A program made the translations under genes and the position numbers. 13,026 bases of DNA from an uncultured Parabacteroides sp. (GTDB lineage: Bacteria > Bacteroidota > Bacteroidia > Bacteroidales > Tannerellaceae). The notes under the pieces were generated by a model. The model worked only from the letters and a program-made list of their open reading frames with translations. It was not told the DNA's origin and did not search any database. Below, piece after piece: positions 4,794 through 13,026 of this stretch (its first letter is position 1; each line of letters begins with the position of its first letter). The stretch lies in contig URGO01000092.1 in assembly GCA_900547435.1 (NCBI GenBank), positions 1-13,026 of the forward strand, written 5' to 3'.

Positions 4794-6431
4794 ATGGCTA
4801 AAGAGATTAAATACGATATGGATGCCCGCGACCTGCTGAAGAAAGGTGTGGACGAATTGGCAAATGCAGTTAAAGTAACATTAGGCCCGAAGGGTCGTAA
4901 CGTGATTATCGAAAAGAAATTCGGTGCTCCTCACATCACCAAAGATGGTGTAACTGTTGCTAAGGAAATCGAATTGGCTAATCCGTTTGAGAACATGGGT
5001 GCTCAGTTGGCTAAGGAAGTCGCTTCTAAGACTAACGATAATGCCGGAGACGGTACAACCACCGCTACAGTATTGGCTCAGTCAATCATCGGCGTAGGTC
5101 TGAAGAATGTTACCGCAGGTGCTAATCCTATGGACCTGAAGCGTGGTATCGACAAAGCCGTTGCCAAGGTAGTAGAAAGCATCGCAGAACAAGCTGAAGA
5201 AGTTGGTGATAAATTCGAAAAAGTAGAACACGTTGCCAAGATTTCGGCTAATGGCGATGAAGCTATCGGTAAACTGATTGCCGAAGCAATGCAGAAGGTA
5301 AAGAAAGAGGGCGTTATCACTGTAGAAGAGGCTAAGGGAACTGAAACTACAGTAGACGTGGTTGAAGGTATGCAGTTCGACCGTGGTTACATCTCTCCGT
5401 ACTTCGTTACCGATACCGAAAAGATGGAATGCCAGATGGAGAATCCGTACGTATTGATTTACGACAAGAAGATTTCTGTATTGAAAGACTTACTGCCTAT
5501 CTTGGAACCGACAGTTCAGAGCGGCCGTCCGTTGTTAATCATCGCTGAAGACATCGATAGCGAGGCATTGGCAACATTGGTTGTAAACCGTCTGCGTGGT
5601 TCGTTGAAGATTTGCGCGGTTAAGGCTCCGGGCTTCGGCGACCGTCGTAAGGCTATGCTGGAAGATATTGCCGTATTGACTGGCGGTATCGTCATCTCTG
5701 AAGAAAAGGGCATGAAGCTGGAAGGCGCAACAATGGATATGCTGGGTACAGCTGAAAAGATTGTTGTCAACAAAGACAATACGACTATCGTCAACGGTGC
5801 CGGCGACAAGGAAGCTATCCAGGCACGCATCGGTCAAATCAAGAGCCAGATCGAAAATACGACATCCGACTATGACAAAGAGAAACTTCAGGAACGTTTG
5901 GCCAAGATGGCAGGCGGCGTAGCAGTCTTGTATGTAGGTGCTCCTTCTGAAGTAGAAATGAAGGAAAAGAAAGACCGTGTAGACGATGCTTTGCACGCAA
6001 CCCGTGCTGCCATTGAAGAAGGTACAGTACCTGGTGGTGGCGTAGCTTACATCCGTGCCATCGCTGCTTTGGAAGGCATGAAGGGTGAAAACGAAGACGA
6101 AACAACGGGTATCGAAATCGTTAAACGCGCTATCGAAGAGCCGTTGCGTCAGATCGTTGCCAACGCCGGTAAGGAAGGCGCCGTTATCGTTCAGCGTGTT
6201 AAGGAAGGTACAGGAGACTTCGGTTACAACGCACGTGCCGACCGTTTCGAAAACTTGTGTGCCGCAGGCGTTATCGACCCGGCTAAGGTTACCCGCGTAG
6301 CTTTGGAGAATGCCGCATCTATCGCAGGTATGTTCCTGACTACAGAATGCGTCATCGCCGACAAGAAAGAAGAAACTCCGGCTGCTCCGGCTATGAATCC
6401 GGGCATGGGCGGAATGGGTGGTATGATGTAA
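4794..6431 (+). CDS. groEL: Chaperonin GroEL (Cpn60)
   Basis: A full-length 545-residue chaperonin. It forms the double-ring ATP-driven folding chamber and works with GroES encoded just upstream. ATP-binding and hydrolysis elements are intact: LGPKGRNV (30-37), TKDGVTVA with D51, and GDGTTTAT with D86 (equivalents of E. coli D52 and D87). The apical segment KAPGFGDRRKAMLEDIAVLTGG and the GIVKRAI-type equatorial segment (TTGIEIVKRAIEEPLRQI) are typical. The protein ends in the disordered GMGGMGGMM tail that lines the cavity floor. N-terminal residues MAKEIKYDMDARDLLKKGVDE resemble Parabacteroides/Porphyromonas chaperonins as I remember them. A strong hairpin follows the stop, closing the groESL operon. 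Confidence 0.99.
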   Translation: MAKEIKYDMDARDLLKKGVDELANAVKVTLGPKGRNVIIEKKFGAPHITKDGVTVAKEIELANPFENMGAQLAKEVASKTNDNAGDGTTTATVLAQSIIGVGLKNVTAGANPMDLKRGIDKAVAKVVESIAEQAEEVGDKFEKVEHVAKISANGDEAIGKLIAEAMQKVKKEGVITVEEAKGTETTVDVVEGMQFDRGYISPYFVTDTEKMECQMENPYVLIYDKKISVLKDLLPILEPTVQSGRPLLIIAEDIDSEALATLVVNRLRGSLKICAVKAPGFGDRRKAMLEDIAVLTGGIVISEEKGMKLEGATMDMLGTAEKIVVNKDNTTIVNGAGDKEAIQARIGQIKSQIENTTSDYDKEKLQERLAKMAGGVAVLYVGAPSEVEMKEKKDRVDDALHATRAAIEEGTVPGGGVAYIRAIAALEGMKGENEDETTGIEIVKRAIEEPLRQIVANAGKEGAVIVQRVKEGTGDFGYNARADRFENLCAAGVIDPAKVTRVALENAASIAGMFLTTECVIADKKEETPAAPAMNPGMGGMGGMM

Positions 6432-6454
6432 TCTCTTCCCACATCTATATAATG

Positions 6455-6486
6455 AAGCGGTTGCTTTCTACGGAAGGCAACCGCTT
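6455..6486 (+). terminator. Strong hairpin ending the groESL operon
   Basis: AAGCGGTTGCTTTC (6455-6468) pairs with GAAGGCAACCGCTT (6473-6486) over 14 bp with a single G-U pair. The loop is TACG closed by C-G, the exceptionally stable cUACGg tetraloop. The tail is TTCTTC-like rather than a pure T-run. It lies 23 bases after the groEL stop and between convergent genes, so it may stop groEL transcripts and possibly those of the opposing metallohydrolase gene. Confidence 0.85.
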
Positions 6487-6549
6487 TCTTCATGATGCCC
6501 CCCGTCAGAGACACAATGCTCACGGTTGCCCATTATGGAGTTGCACTTA

Positions 6550-7317
6550 TCAGGAAGTACTCCATTCGATAACCAAATTATCATATGCTAAATGCACGTG
6601 AGGCGGAAGGATTTTTTCTACTTCGGCATGTAATCCTATTTTGTGCGACTCGTGTATCAAATAGCTTTCTTGAGGTTGAATGCGATTGATATAAGCAATC
6701 GCTTCATCCAATCCGGCATGAGTAGGATGCTTACTATCCTGACGGAGGGCATTGATTACCAAAATTTTTACACCTTCCAATTTGGAGAACTCCGATTCCG
6801 GTATTGTTTTCAAATCCGTCAAATAAGCCAATTCCCCTATGCGATACCCTACGATAGGCAATTTGCCGTGCATCAGACGAATCGGAACGATCTGGATTCC
6901 CGCCACCTCGAAAGGTTCCAGGGTAATGGAATGCAAATTAATGTTCGGAACTCCCGGATATTTATTAGCCGCAAACACGTAGGGAATACGTGTTTTGATA
7001 GCATAAGCCACATTCTCCTCGGCATAGACATTCACCTCTCCATAACGGCAAAAAGGACGAAGATCGTCCAATCCTCCCACATGGTCATAATGTTCATGCG
7101 TAATCAATACACCATCTAACCGATAAATCTTGTTTTTGATAACCTGCCAACGGAAGTCCGGACCGCAATCAATCAGGATTCTTTTACCCTCTATTTCAAT
7201 TACCGCCGAAGTCCTCAATCGCCAGTCACGTTTGTCCTTACTGGTACAAACTTTACATTGGCAACCGATTTCCGGAACCCCGGTAGATGTCCCCGTACCT
7301 AAAAAGATTATTTTCAT
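6550..7317 (-). CDS. MBL-fold metallohydrolase, PhnP-like
   Basis: A 255-residue metallo-beta-lactamase-fold protein. The di-metal site motif is THEHYDH (residues 73-79: H74, H76, D78, H79), and further family motifs are GTGTSTGVP (7-15), LIDCGPDFR (48-56) and HESHKIG near the end. The GCQCKVC segment (C19, C21, C24) matches the extra structural zinc site of PhnP, a phosphoribosyl cyclic phosphodiesterase, so a cyclic phosphodiester substrate is likely. The exact substrate is not known, and no phn genes are nearby. The ATG at 7317 follows the murB stop after a single base (TAA-G-ATG), so it is translationally coupled to murB and shares its promoter. It converges with groEL, whose terminator hairpin is near its 3' end. 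Confidence 0.92.
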   Translation of the reverse strand: MKIIFLGTGTSTGVPEIGCQCKVCTSKDKRDWRLRTSAVIEIEGKRILIDCGPDFRWQVIKNKIYRLDGVLITHEHYDHVGGLDDLRPFCRYGEVNVYAEENVAYAIKTRIPYVFAANKYPGVPNINLHSITLEPFEVAGIQIVPIRLMHGKLPIVGYRIGELAYLTDLKTIPESEFSKLEGVKILVINALRQDSKHPTHAGLDEAIAYINRIQPQESYLIHESHKIGLHAEVEKILPPHVHLAYDNLVIEWSTS

Positions 7318-7318
7318 C

Positions 7319-8329
7319 TTACGCTATATATTTAACCTCAGGCATCAATTCTATTCCAAAACGTTCTTTGACGGCAGCACGTATGCTTTCCGCAAACAGT
7401 GCAATCTCATCGCCGGTCGCACCACCGAAGTTTACCAACACCAATGCCTGTTTTTCATACACACCAACATTTCCATGACGCTGACCTTTGAATCCGCATT
7501 TTTCGATGAGCCATCCCGCCGGTACTTTTACTTTTCCTTTTTCCGCCGGATAAGAGGGCACATCGGGATATTCTTTGCGAATACGTTCGAAATGTTCATC
7601 CGTAATCAGCGGATTCATAAAAAAACTACCCGCATTGCCTAACGACTCCGTATCGGGAAGCTTTTCTTTTCGGATAGAAATAACTGTCTCACGCACATTT
7701 TCCAATGTAAGCGCTTTATCTGACAAACGCTGTTTCAATGCGCCATATTCGATATTAAATACCGGAAATTTCTCCAGGCGTAACGTTACGTAAGTAATAA
7801 AATGCGGGTCTTGATGCGGGTCTTTGAAACGGCTTGACCGATATCCATATCCACACTCTTCGGCTGTAAAGACATGCTTTTCAAATGTCAGCCGGTTCCA
7901 TGCCTCTACAGATTCGATGACATCTTTAATTTCTACGCCATACGCACCGATGTTCTGCACAGCAGCCGCTCCTACATCGCCCGGAATCAGAGAAAGGTTC
8001 TCGAATCCCCCCCAGCCTTGAGATACGGCATAGGCTACGACCTCGTCCCATACCTCTCCGGCTCCAACGCGTAAGGAAACTGTAGCTTCATCTTCGCTTA
8101 CCACTTCCATCCCCCGGATAGCCGAATGGAGGATTATTCCATTATAATCATTGATAAACAACAAATTACTTCCTTGTCCAATATGTGTCGAAAGACATTC
8201 CTGGAAATACTCGTCACGCAGGATCTTCTGCACATCCTCTTCACTTTCATATTCCATAAACCAGCGCGTTTTCACCGGAAGATGGAAAGTATTGTATTTC
8301 TCCAACGAGAAATTCTGTTCAATTCGCAT
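7319..8329 (-). CDS. murB: UDP-N-acetylenolpyruvoylglucosamine reductase
   Basis: A 336-residue MurB of the E. coli (class I) type. It uses FAD and NADPH to reduce UDP-GlcNAc-enolpyruvate to UDP-MurNAc, the second step of peptidoglycan precursor synthesis in the cytoplasm. FAD-binding segments are THIGQGSNLL (48-57), GAGEVWDEVV (89-98) and SLIPGDVGAAAVQNIGAYG (113-131). The catalytic set is present: GYGYRSSRFK with Y163 and R164, GNAGSFFMNP with S235, and E331 in the final PEVKYI. The frame is open 9 codons further upstream, but that extension overlaps the -7 box (8354-8361), so ATG 8329 is chosen. It is the first gene of a two-gene unit with the downstream metallohydrolase. Confidence 0.97.
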   Translation of the reverse strand: MRIEQNFSLEKYNTFHLPVKTRWFMEYESEEDVQKILRDEYFQECLSTHIGQGSNLLFINDYNGIILHSAIRGMEVVSEDEATVSLRVGAGEVWDEVVAYAVSQGWGGFENLSLIPGDVGAAAVQNIGAYGVEIKDVIESVEAWNRLTFEKHVFTAEECGYGYRSSRFKDPHQDPHFITYVTLRLEKFPVFNIEYGALKQRLSDKALTLENVRETVISIRKEKLPDTESLGNAGSFFMNPLITDEHFERIRKEYPDVPSYPAEKGKVKVPAGWLIEKCGFKGQRHGNVGVYEKQALVLVNFGGATGDEIALFAESIRAAVKERFGIELMPEVKYIA

Positions 8330-8353
8330 AGTTTTGTTCCATTTTTGTATGCG

Positions 8354-8385
8354 CAAAAATAAGGAACTTTTTTCGTTTTAGGAAA
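8354..8385 (-). promoter_or_regulatory. Promoter of the murB operon
   Basis: TATTTTTG on the minus strand (8354-8361) matches the TAnnTTTG -7 box. TTTC (8382-8385 read on the minus strand) stands at -33 with a 20-nt spacer. The box ends 24 bases before the murB ATG. Confidence 0.65.
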
Positions 8386-8403
8386 CTTTTCCATTATTCA
8401 GTT

Positions 8404-8543
8404 AACAAGGGGACAAGTAAACAAGTTGACTAGTTAACAAGTAGACAAGGCTTGTTCTTATACATATAGCTCTTTGAGCCTTGTCAACTTGTCCCCTCGT
8501 CAACTTGTTTACTTGTCCCCTTGTTTCCTCGTCTCCTTGTCAA
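8404..8543. repeat. Inverted octamer-repeat array forming one long hairpin
   Basis: From 8405 to 8450 the unit ACAAGNNN repeats every 8 bases (five full units plus a partial, one with ACTAG). From 8480 to 8543 the complementary unit CTTGTNNN (twice CTCGT) repeats every 8 bases, eight times. The two arrays are inverted about a centre at 8464.5. Bases 8404-8430 and 8499-8525 are perfect reverse complements (27 bp). Inner pairs continue to 8452/8477, giving 44 matches in 49 positions around a loop of about 24 bases. It lies between the stop of the permease gene (8551) and the murB promoter, so it could act as a terminator or mRNA 3'-end hairpin. The octamer periodicity goes beyond what a terminator needs. 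Confidence 0.85.
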
Positions 8544-8550
8544 CTACAAT

Positions 8551-10923
8551 CTATTCGTTCTTGATGCTATTTACCGGATTCTCATTCGCCGCATGCCAAT
8601 TCTGATACGTTACCGTAAGCAGTGTGACTACCGAAACAAGCAAGAACGCAATCAGAAATACCCACCAGTAAATCGGAATTTTATAAGCGAAATTCTGTAA
8701 CCAGTCGTTAACTCCATACCAAGCCAAAGGCGAAGCGATGATAAAACAAATAACTAACACCCGCAAATAGCTTTTGTTGAACATCCAAAGGATTTCACCC
8801 GTTGTCGAACCTAATACCTTGCGAACACCAATCTCTTTTCGGCGCGACTCGCTATCGAATACCACCAGGCCGAATACGCCGACTACCGAGATAAATACGG
8901 CAAGCAGACTGAAAAGCGTAATCAGTGTAGTCAGACGCTGCTCACTTGTATAAAGCTGGTCCAATACATCATCAAAGAACCGGACATCGAATGGATAATT
9001 TGAGTCAACCTGGTCCAACTCCTCCCGGACAATCCGGAGTGCATCGCCTAAATTCACGCCTTTCTGCGTTTTTGCATACATATAAGCATACGTATTTTCC
9101 GGCGATCCGCCATTCCATTCTATCATCTGTTTTCCGTAAACCAGCAATGCAGTCGGCGTGATACTGCGTCGCATTGAACCATAGATATAATCCGGTACGA
9201 CACCGACTACCTGCATACTGTCTATCATATCTCCCACCTGTATGCTGTATTCTTTTTGCATCTTTTCGTTTATAAGGAACGCGCCATATTTTGTTTGCTG
9301 GTCGCCTTCACGGAAATTACGCCCTTCTATCGGTTTTAGTCCGACAACATCCGGAAAAGAAGGTGACACGCACAAAACGTTAAAGGATATATCCTTGCCT
9401 TTATACTCTCGCCCCCAATTCATATAAACATCGCCCTCCATCGCAAACGGATGCTGGGTGAAAGTAACCTCCGCAATCTCCGGATGCGTCTTGAGCTGGT
9501 TCTCCAACACCTTACAACTCTTTCTGGAATTCCAGCTTAAATCCGACACAATCAGTGCCTCTTTGTCATATCCCAAAGAAGCCGTGTGTGTATAACGGGT
9601 CTGCAAGTACATGAACAGTGAACCGATAATCAAGGCAAAAGAAGCAATGAACTGGAAGCCCATCAGCAGATTACGTAACATCCGCCCTTTCGGCGAAAGA
9701 CCGAACGAGCCTTTCAAAACAAGCGCCGGCTCAAACGAAGTGGTGTAATAAGCCGGATACAAACCGGCCAATAAACCCAGTATAATAGCAATACCAGCTG
9801 TAATCAGCAATAAATAAGGATGGTTCCACACATGGATATCCGCCTTTACCAACTGATTAAGGGAGGTCTGCTCCAAGTTCCAAAGAATAAGTATGCCCAA
9901 CAGATAAGCGAGCAGGCTTACCATCACCGATTCAGCCAGTAAATCCCGACGCAATTCGCCGGATGTCGCCCCTAATACCTTTTGCGTATTCACATTCTTC
10001 ATACGCAAGGGTGAAATAGCCGTACTGAAGTTGGTGTAATTGATGCCGGCTATCAGCAAAATCACGATAGCGATAGAAAAGACCAGCATCATGGTCTGTT
10101 TGCTGGCACGTGGCGTATTATCGTAAAGCACAGGCTCATACGAATGGATATCCGGGAGCGCGACAGCGAATAACTCCACACCGTCAGCTAGCCGTTCATC
10201 CGAATTCTTGACATCTTCCCGGTTCAGATAAGAGTCTATCAACTCCTGAATCGCCTGCGTATCGTTCAGATCGGTCCGGATATAGAAATTATAGTTCCAA
10301 TTGCTCCATTCATGTTTATTCTCATTGCCCATCGAACCGTAAATCACATTGCCTATGGTGGAGTTCTCCGGGAAATCCCGGTACACACCGCAGACTGTCA
10401 GTGATATGCCTCCGCTGTTGATGACAGTTTTCCCGACCGCCGATTCATTCCCGAACCATTTCCGGGATAGGCTCAGCGGAATCAGGATATGCTTCATATC
10501 CGTCAAAGAATTGACCTCGCCTTCCACCAAATCGAAATGGAAAACGTCAGTAAATCCGTCTGAAACCGTCATCATACTCTCCTTAAACGTATTCCGTACA
10601 CCATTCTGTTCTATAGTCAATGCCGGATCAAACTCCCATGAATTTATCAGACATCCGGCTTGGATATGCGGAGAAGATTGCATCATCATTTCGGCCAACG
10701 GACGGCAGATAACCGCCAGCTTGCCCCGATCGCCACCGCCCATATCTATACGGTAAATACACTCTGCGTTCGGATCGTGCCGGTCAAATTCCCGGTCGTA
10801 GTTCCATTGCATCATCAATAACAGGAATGCGACATAAGCAATCGCTAATCCTAATAAGTTTAAACCCATCGCCAACTTAAAACGTTGGAAAATTCGGATA
10901 AAGTTTCGAATAATCAGTCTCAT
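8551..10923 (-). CDS. FtsX/MacB-type ABC transporter permease (downstream paralogue)
   Basis: A 790-residue inner-membrane permease with the duplicated layout common in Bacteroidetes. It has an N-terminal membrane helix (about 17-39), a MacB-like periplasmic domain (about 40-275), three helices with the first FtsX signature (TM near 277-295, NTQKVLGATSGELRRDLL at 312-329, TM near 330-350 and 370-390), a central helix (about 420-440), a second periplasmic domain, and three C-terminal helices (about 670-690, 720-738, 750-772). The second signature EIGVRKVLGSTTGEI lies at 697-711. Such proteins couple an ABC ATPase to periplasmic mechanical work, for example export of lipoproteins, peptides or drugs. 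No ATPase gene is in this window. It starts 11 bases after the stop of its paralogue, in the same operon. The C-terminal 21 residues are identical in both. Confidence 0.92.
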   Translation of the reverse strand: MRLIIRNFIRIFQRFKLAMGLNLLGLAIAYVAFLLLMMQWNYDREFDRHDPNAECIYRIDMGGGDRGKLAVICRPLAEMMMQSSPHIQAGCLINSWEFDPALTIEQNGVRNTFKESMMTVSDGFTDVFHFDLVEGEVNSLTDMKHILIPLSLSRKWFGNESAVGKTVINSGGISLTVCGVYRDFPENSTIGNVIYGSMGNENKHEWSNWNYNFYIRTDLNDTQAIQELIDSYLNREDVKNSDERLADGVELFAVALPDIHSYEPVLYDNTPRASKQTMMLVFSIAIVILLIAGINYTNFSTAISPLRMKNVNTQKVLGATSGELRRDLLAESVMVSLLAYLLGILILWNLEQTSLNQLVKADIHVWNHPYLLLITAGIAIILGLLAGLYPAYYTTSFEPALVLKGSFGLSPKGRMLRNLLMGFQFIASFALIIGSLFMYLQTRYTHTASLGYDKEALIVSDLSWNSRKSCKVLENQLKTHPEIAEVTFTQHPFAMEGDVYMNWGREYKGKDISFNVLCVSPSFPDVVGLKPIEGRNFREGDQQTKYGAFLINEKMQKEYSIQVGDMIDSMQVVGVVPDYIYGSMRRSITPTALLVYGKQMIEWNGGSPENTYAYMYAKTQKGVNLGDALRIVREELDQVDSNYPFDVRFFDDVLDQLYTSEQRLTTLITLFSLLAVFISVVGVFGLVVFDSESRRKEIGVRKVLGSTTGEILWMFNKSYLRVLVICFIIASPLAWYGVNDWLQNFAYKIPIYWWVFLIAFLLVSVVTLLTVTYQNWHAANENPVNSIKNE

Positions 10924-10934
10924 ATTTTTATTCT

Positions 10935-13026
10935 TTACTCATTTTTAATGCTATTTACCGGGTTCTCATTGGCTGCATGCCAATTCTGATAGGTTACCGT
11001 AGCCACGGTGATTATACCTATCAAAAGAAATGCTAACGGAAAAACCCACCAATAAACCGGTATCTTATACACAAAGTTCTGCAACCATACCGTAATGCCG
11101 TACCAGGCACACGGAGCAGCCACCACGAAACAGACCGTAAGAGTTTTGATATAACTCTTATTAAAAAGCACAAGAATTTCTCCGGTAGTCGAACCTAATA
11201 CTTTCCGGACTCCTATTTCTTTCCGTTTATATTCACTGTCAAATACCACCATTCCGAATACACCGACAATCGAAATAAATACGGCTAAGAAACTGAATAA
11301 CGCGATAAGTGTCGTCAGATTCCGCTCGCTCTGATAGGTCGTTTCCAGCATCGAATCAAAAAATTGCACATTCGGGTTGAACGAACTATCGAACTGAGTC
11401 AAAACCTGTTCGACTGCACGGCGTGTTTCATACATATCTGCTCCGGCATCGGTCCGGATATAGGCATATTGCCGCTTATAGAAGGCATCGTTCGAAACGG
11501 AGAATGCCATCGGTGCGATTTCCGAACGGAGTGTCTTAAACTTGATATCCGGAATAATCCCGACCACCGGCGAACCATTTATCTCTCCGCCAATCGGAAT
11601 TTCATATTTATCCGCCATCAGCTTATTAATAACAAACGCTCCTCTCTTTGTGGTATCGCCCGGCAAAAAATTCCGACCTTCCAAGGGCTTTATATCCAAT
11701 ACATTCAAGAAAGATTGGTCTACCCAAAGAACATAAAACTGGACATCTTTTCCCTTGAAACTTCTTCCCCATGTGGTGAAATTGTCACTCATAGAGAGCA
11801 AGTCGTTAGCATATGTAACATCCTGTATACCGGCAATCTTTTTCAAATCATTTTTTACCGCCTGATGGACTTCTTGTGCCTTCGGACTCATCTCGGCAAC
11901 AAGCAAATGGTCCTTTTCATATCCTAAAAAGGAGGTTTGCATATAACGGTTCTGCAAGGACATGAAGATGGAAGCGATAATCAGGGCAAATGCGGTTATG
12001 TATTGGATACTCATCAGTGCCGTTCTCAAACGACGGCCGCTTCGCGAAAGGCCGAACGTTCCTTTCAAAGCCAAAGCCGGTTGGAAAGAGGTCATATAGC
12101 AAGCCGGATACAGACCGGCCACAATTCCCAGCAGAAGAGAGATGCCTCCCGTCAATAAAACCAGTCCTATGTGATGAGCAAGCGATAGTTCCGCCGTAAT
12201 TAACGCTCCTAAACCGAATACTTCCGCCAGATACAACCAATAAATCGAGAGGAGATAAGCAAAGAAGGAAACAAACATCGTCTCGATGGTCAGATTGCGG
12301 CGAAGCTCCCCGACAGTGCTTCCCAAAACCCGTTGCGTATTGATACTCTTCATGCGGATAGGCGACAAAGCCGTGTTGAAATTAGTAAAGTTTATTGCAG
12401 CGATAATCAAAATCACCCATGCGATGGAAAAAAGCAGGTAAACCGTAGAACGGTTCGCTTTCGGAATTAAATCGAAGTCTATCCCCTGCGCAAAATGCAG
12501 TTCCCGGAGCGGCATGAGCTTCATTTCATAAACGCCCATTGTCGTATTCTTCTGCATCATCTCTTCCAACCCTATTTGCTTGGCATACCGGTAGAAGTTA
12601 TCCAACAACCCGTCTGCCGATGAAGGAGAATCCAAGCGAATATACAACGAAGCGTTGTTCGAACCCCATTCGTCTTTCCCGAAATCGCCCATTGAAACAA
12701 AGGCATGGTTGGTTATTGAACTGTTCGACGGAAAATCTTTGTACACGCCGCTTACCGTATATGTCCCATCCCCGATTAAATTGAAATCGGTCTCGATACG
12801 CTTGCCTATGGCCGATTGATTACCGAAAAACCGTTGCGCCATGCTTTGCGGGATGATCATCTGATTGTCTACCTCCAACGATTGGGCGGAACCTTCTATC
12901 ATATCAAATCGGAACACGTCTGTAATTTCAGGCGTGCAGATTGTTATTTTTTCCTTAAAAGATTGTAGTTCTCCGTTTTGGTTTTCTGAACTGAAATAAA
13001 CCACCCAAGGCCAAGGCATCATCAGT
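10935..13026 (-). CDS. FtsX/MacB-type ABC transporter permease (upstream paralogue, 5' end off the window)
   Basis: At least 696 residues are visible. The frame is open to the window edge (a Leu codon precedes the first visible Met), and alignment with the 790-residue neighbour shows about 90 N-terminal residues missing, including the first membrane helix. It has the periplasmic MacB-like domain, three helices around the first FtsX signature (NTQRVLGSTVGELRRNLT, about 228-245 from the first visible Met), a central helix (about 336-355), a second periplasmic domain, and three C-terminal helices with EIGVRKVLGSTTGEI. It is paralogous to the downstream gene along its whole length, so the pair arose by tandem duplication. 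Two different duplicated permeases may form a heterodimer with an ATPase encoded further upstream. That is inference; substrate unknown. Confidence 0.92.
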   Translation of the reverse strand, partial: LMMPWPWVVYFSSENQNGELQSFKEKITICTPEITDVFRFDMIEGSAQSLEVDNQMIIPQSMAQRFFGNQSAIGKRIETDFNLIGDGTYTVSGVYKDFPSNSSITNHAFVSMGDFGKDEWGSNNASLYIRLDSPSSADGLLDNFYRYAKQIGLEEMMQKNTTMGVYEMKLMPLRELHFAQGIDFDLIPKANRSTVYLLFSIAWVILIIAAINFTNFNTALSPIRMKSINTQRVLGSTVGELRRNLTIETMFVSFFAYLLSIYWLYLAEVFGLGALITAELSLAHHIGLVLLTGGISLLLGIVAGLYPACYMTSFQPALALKGTFGLSRSGRRLRTALMSIQYITAFALIIASIFMSLQNRYMQTSFLGYEKDHLLVAEMSPKAQEVHQAVKNDLKKIAGIQDVTYANDLLSMSDNFTTWGRSFKGKDVQFYVLWVDQSFLNVLDIKPLEGRNFLPGDTTKRGAFVINKLMADKYEIPIGGEINGSPVVGIIPDIKFKTLRSEIAPMAFSVSNDAFYKRQYAYIRTDAGADMYETRRAVEQVLTQFDSSFNPNVQFFDSMLETTYQSERNLTTLIALFSFLAVFISIVGVFGMVVFDSEYKRKEIGVRKVLGSTTGEILVLFNKSYIKTLTVCFVVAAPCAWYGITVWLQNFVYKIPVYWWVFPLAFLLIGIITVATVTYQNWHAANENPVNSIKNE

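Noticed and set aside
6535..6565. Inverted repeat ATGGAGT / ACTCCAT at the end of the metallohydrolase gene
   Set aside because: It is only 7 bp, the loop is 17 bases, one arm is coding, and no T-run follows. It is probably chance.
8405..8543. Short regular repeats that might suggest a CRISPR array
   Set aside because: Units are 8 bases with 3 variable bases. There are no 20-40 base repeats with unique spacers and no cas genes.

Overview
The window looks like a chromosomal segment from a Bacteroidales bacterium. The evidence is the Bacteroidetes-type promoter -7 boxes (TAnnTTTG) in front of most genes, the near absence of Shine-Dalgarno sequences, a GroEL ending in a GGM-type tail, and FtsX/MacB-type permeases of the kind common in Bacteroidetes. 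From memory, the GroEL N-terminus (MAKEIKYDMDARD) is closer to Parabacteroides/Porphyromonas-type chaperonins than to Bacteroides fragilis, so a Parabacteroides-like host is my best guess. It is not proven.

Region 1 (1-2810) is an accessory island, all on the minus strand. In the direction of transcription it holds an XRE-family regulator, a damaged AlbA_2/RecG-like regulator coupled to it by 1 nt, an AAA_14/DUF4143 ATPase with its own promoter, and the N-terminus of an AbiEi-type antitoxin that leaves the window at base 1. The AlbA_2-type gene has lost its DNA-binding domain through an in-frame internal deletion and its whole C-terminal part. The 3' break lies one base from a repeat copy (1886-1903) whose partner (286-303) sits on the other side of the ATPase gene. 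The ATPase unit may therefore have been inserted or shuffled as a module.

Region 2 (2810-3765) is about 950 bases with no convincing gene. It contains an 11-bp perfect dyad (3052-3083) and a strongly pyrimidine-biased stretch with short repeats.

Region 3 (3766-6486, plus strand) holds a nitroreductase-family flavoprotein with a weak terminator, then the groES-groEL operon. That operon has no CIRCE operator. It has a dyad and a partial sigma-54-like element upstream, and ends in a strong UACG-tetraloop hairpin.

Region 4 (6550-8385, minus strand) is a tightly coupled murB-PhnP-like metallohydrolase pair: stop TAA, one base, ATG.

Region 5 (8404-8543) is an intergenic array of octamer repeats (ACAAGNNN / CTTGTNNN) in inverted arrangement. 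It folds into one hairpin of 49 paired positions with 44 Watson-Crick matches.

Region 6 (8551-13026, minus strand) holds two tandem paralogous FtsX/MacB-type ABC permeases. The upstream one is cut by the window edge, and no ATPase partner is visible.

The best candidates for a second look are the repeat-bounded ATPase/AbiEi island with its doubly truncated AlbA_2 gene, and the octamer-array hairpin at 8404-8543. No wholly new system is proven here.
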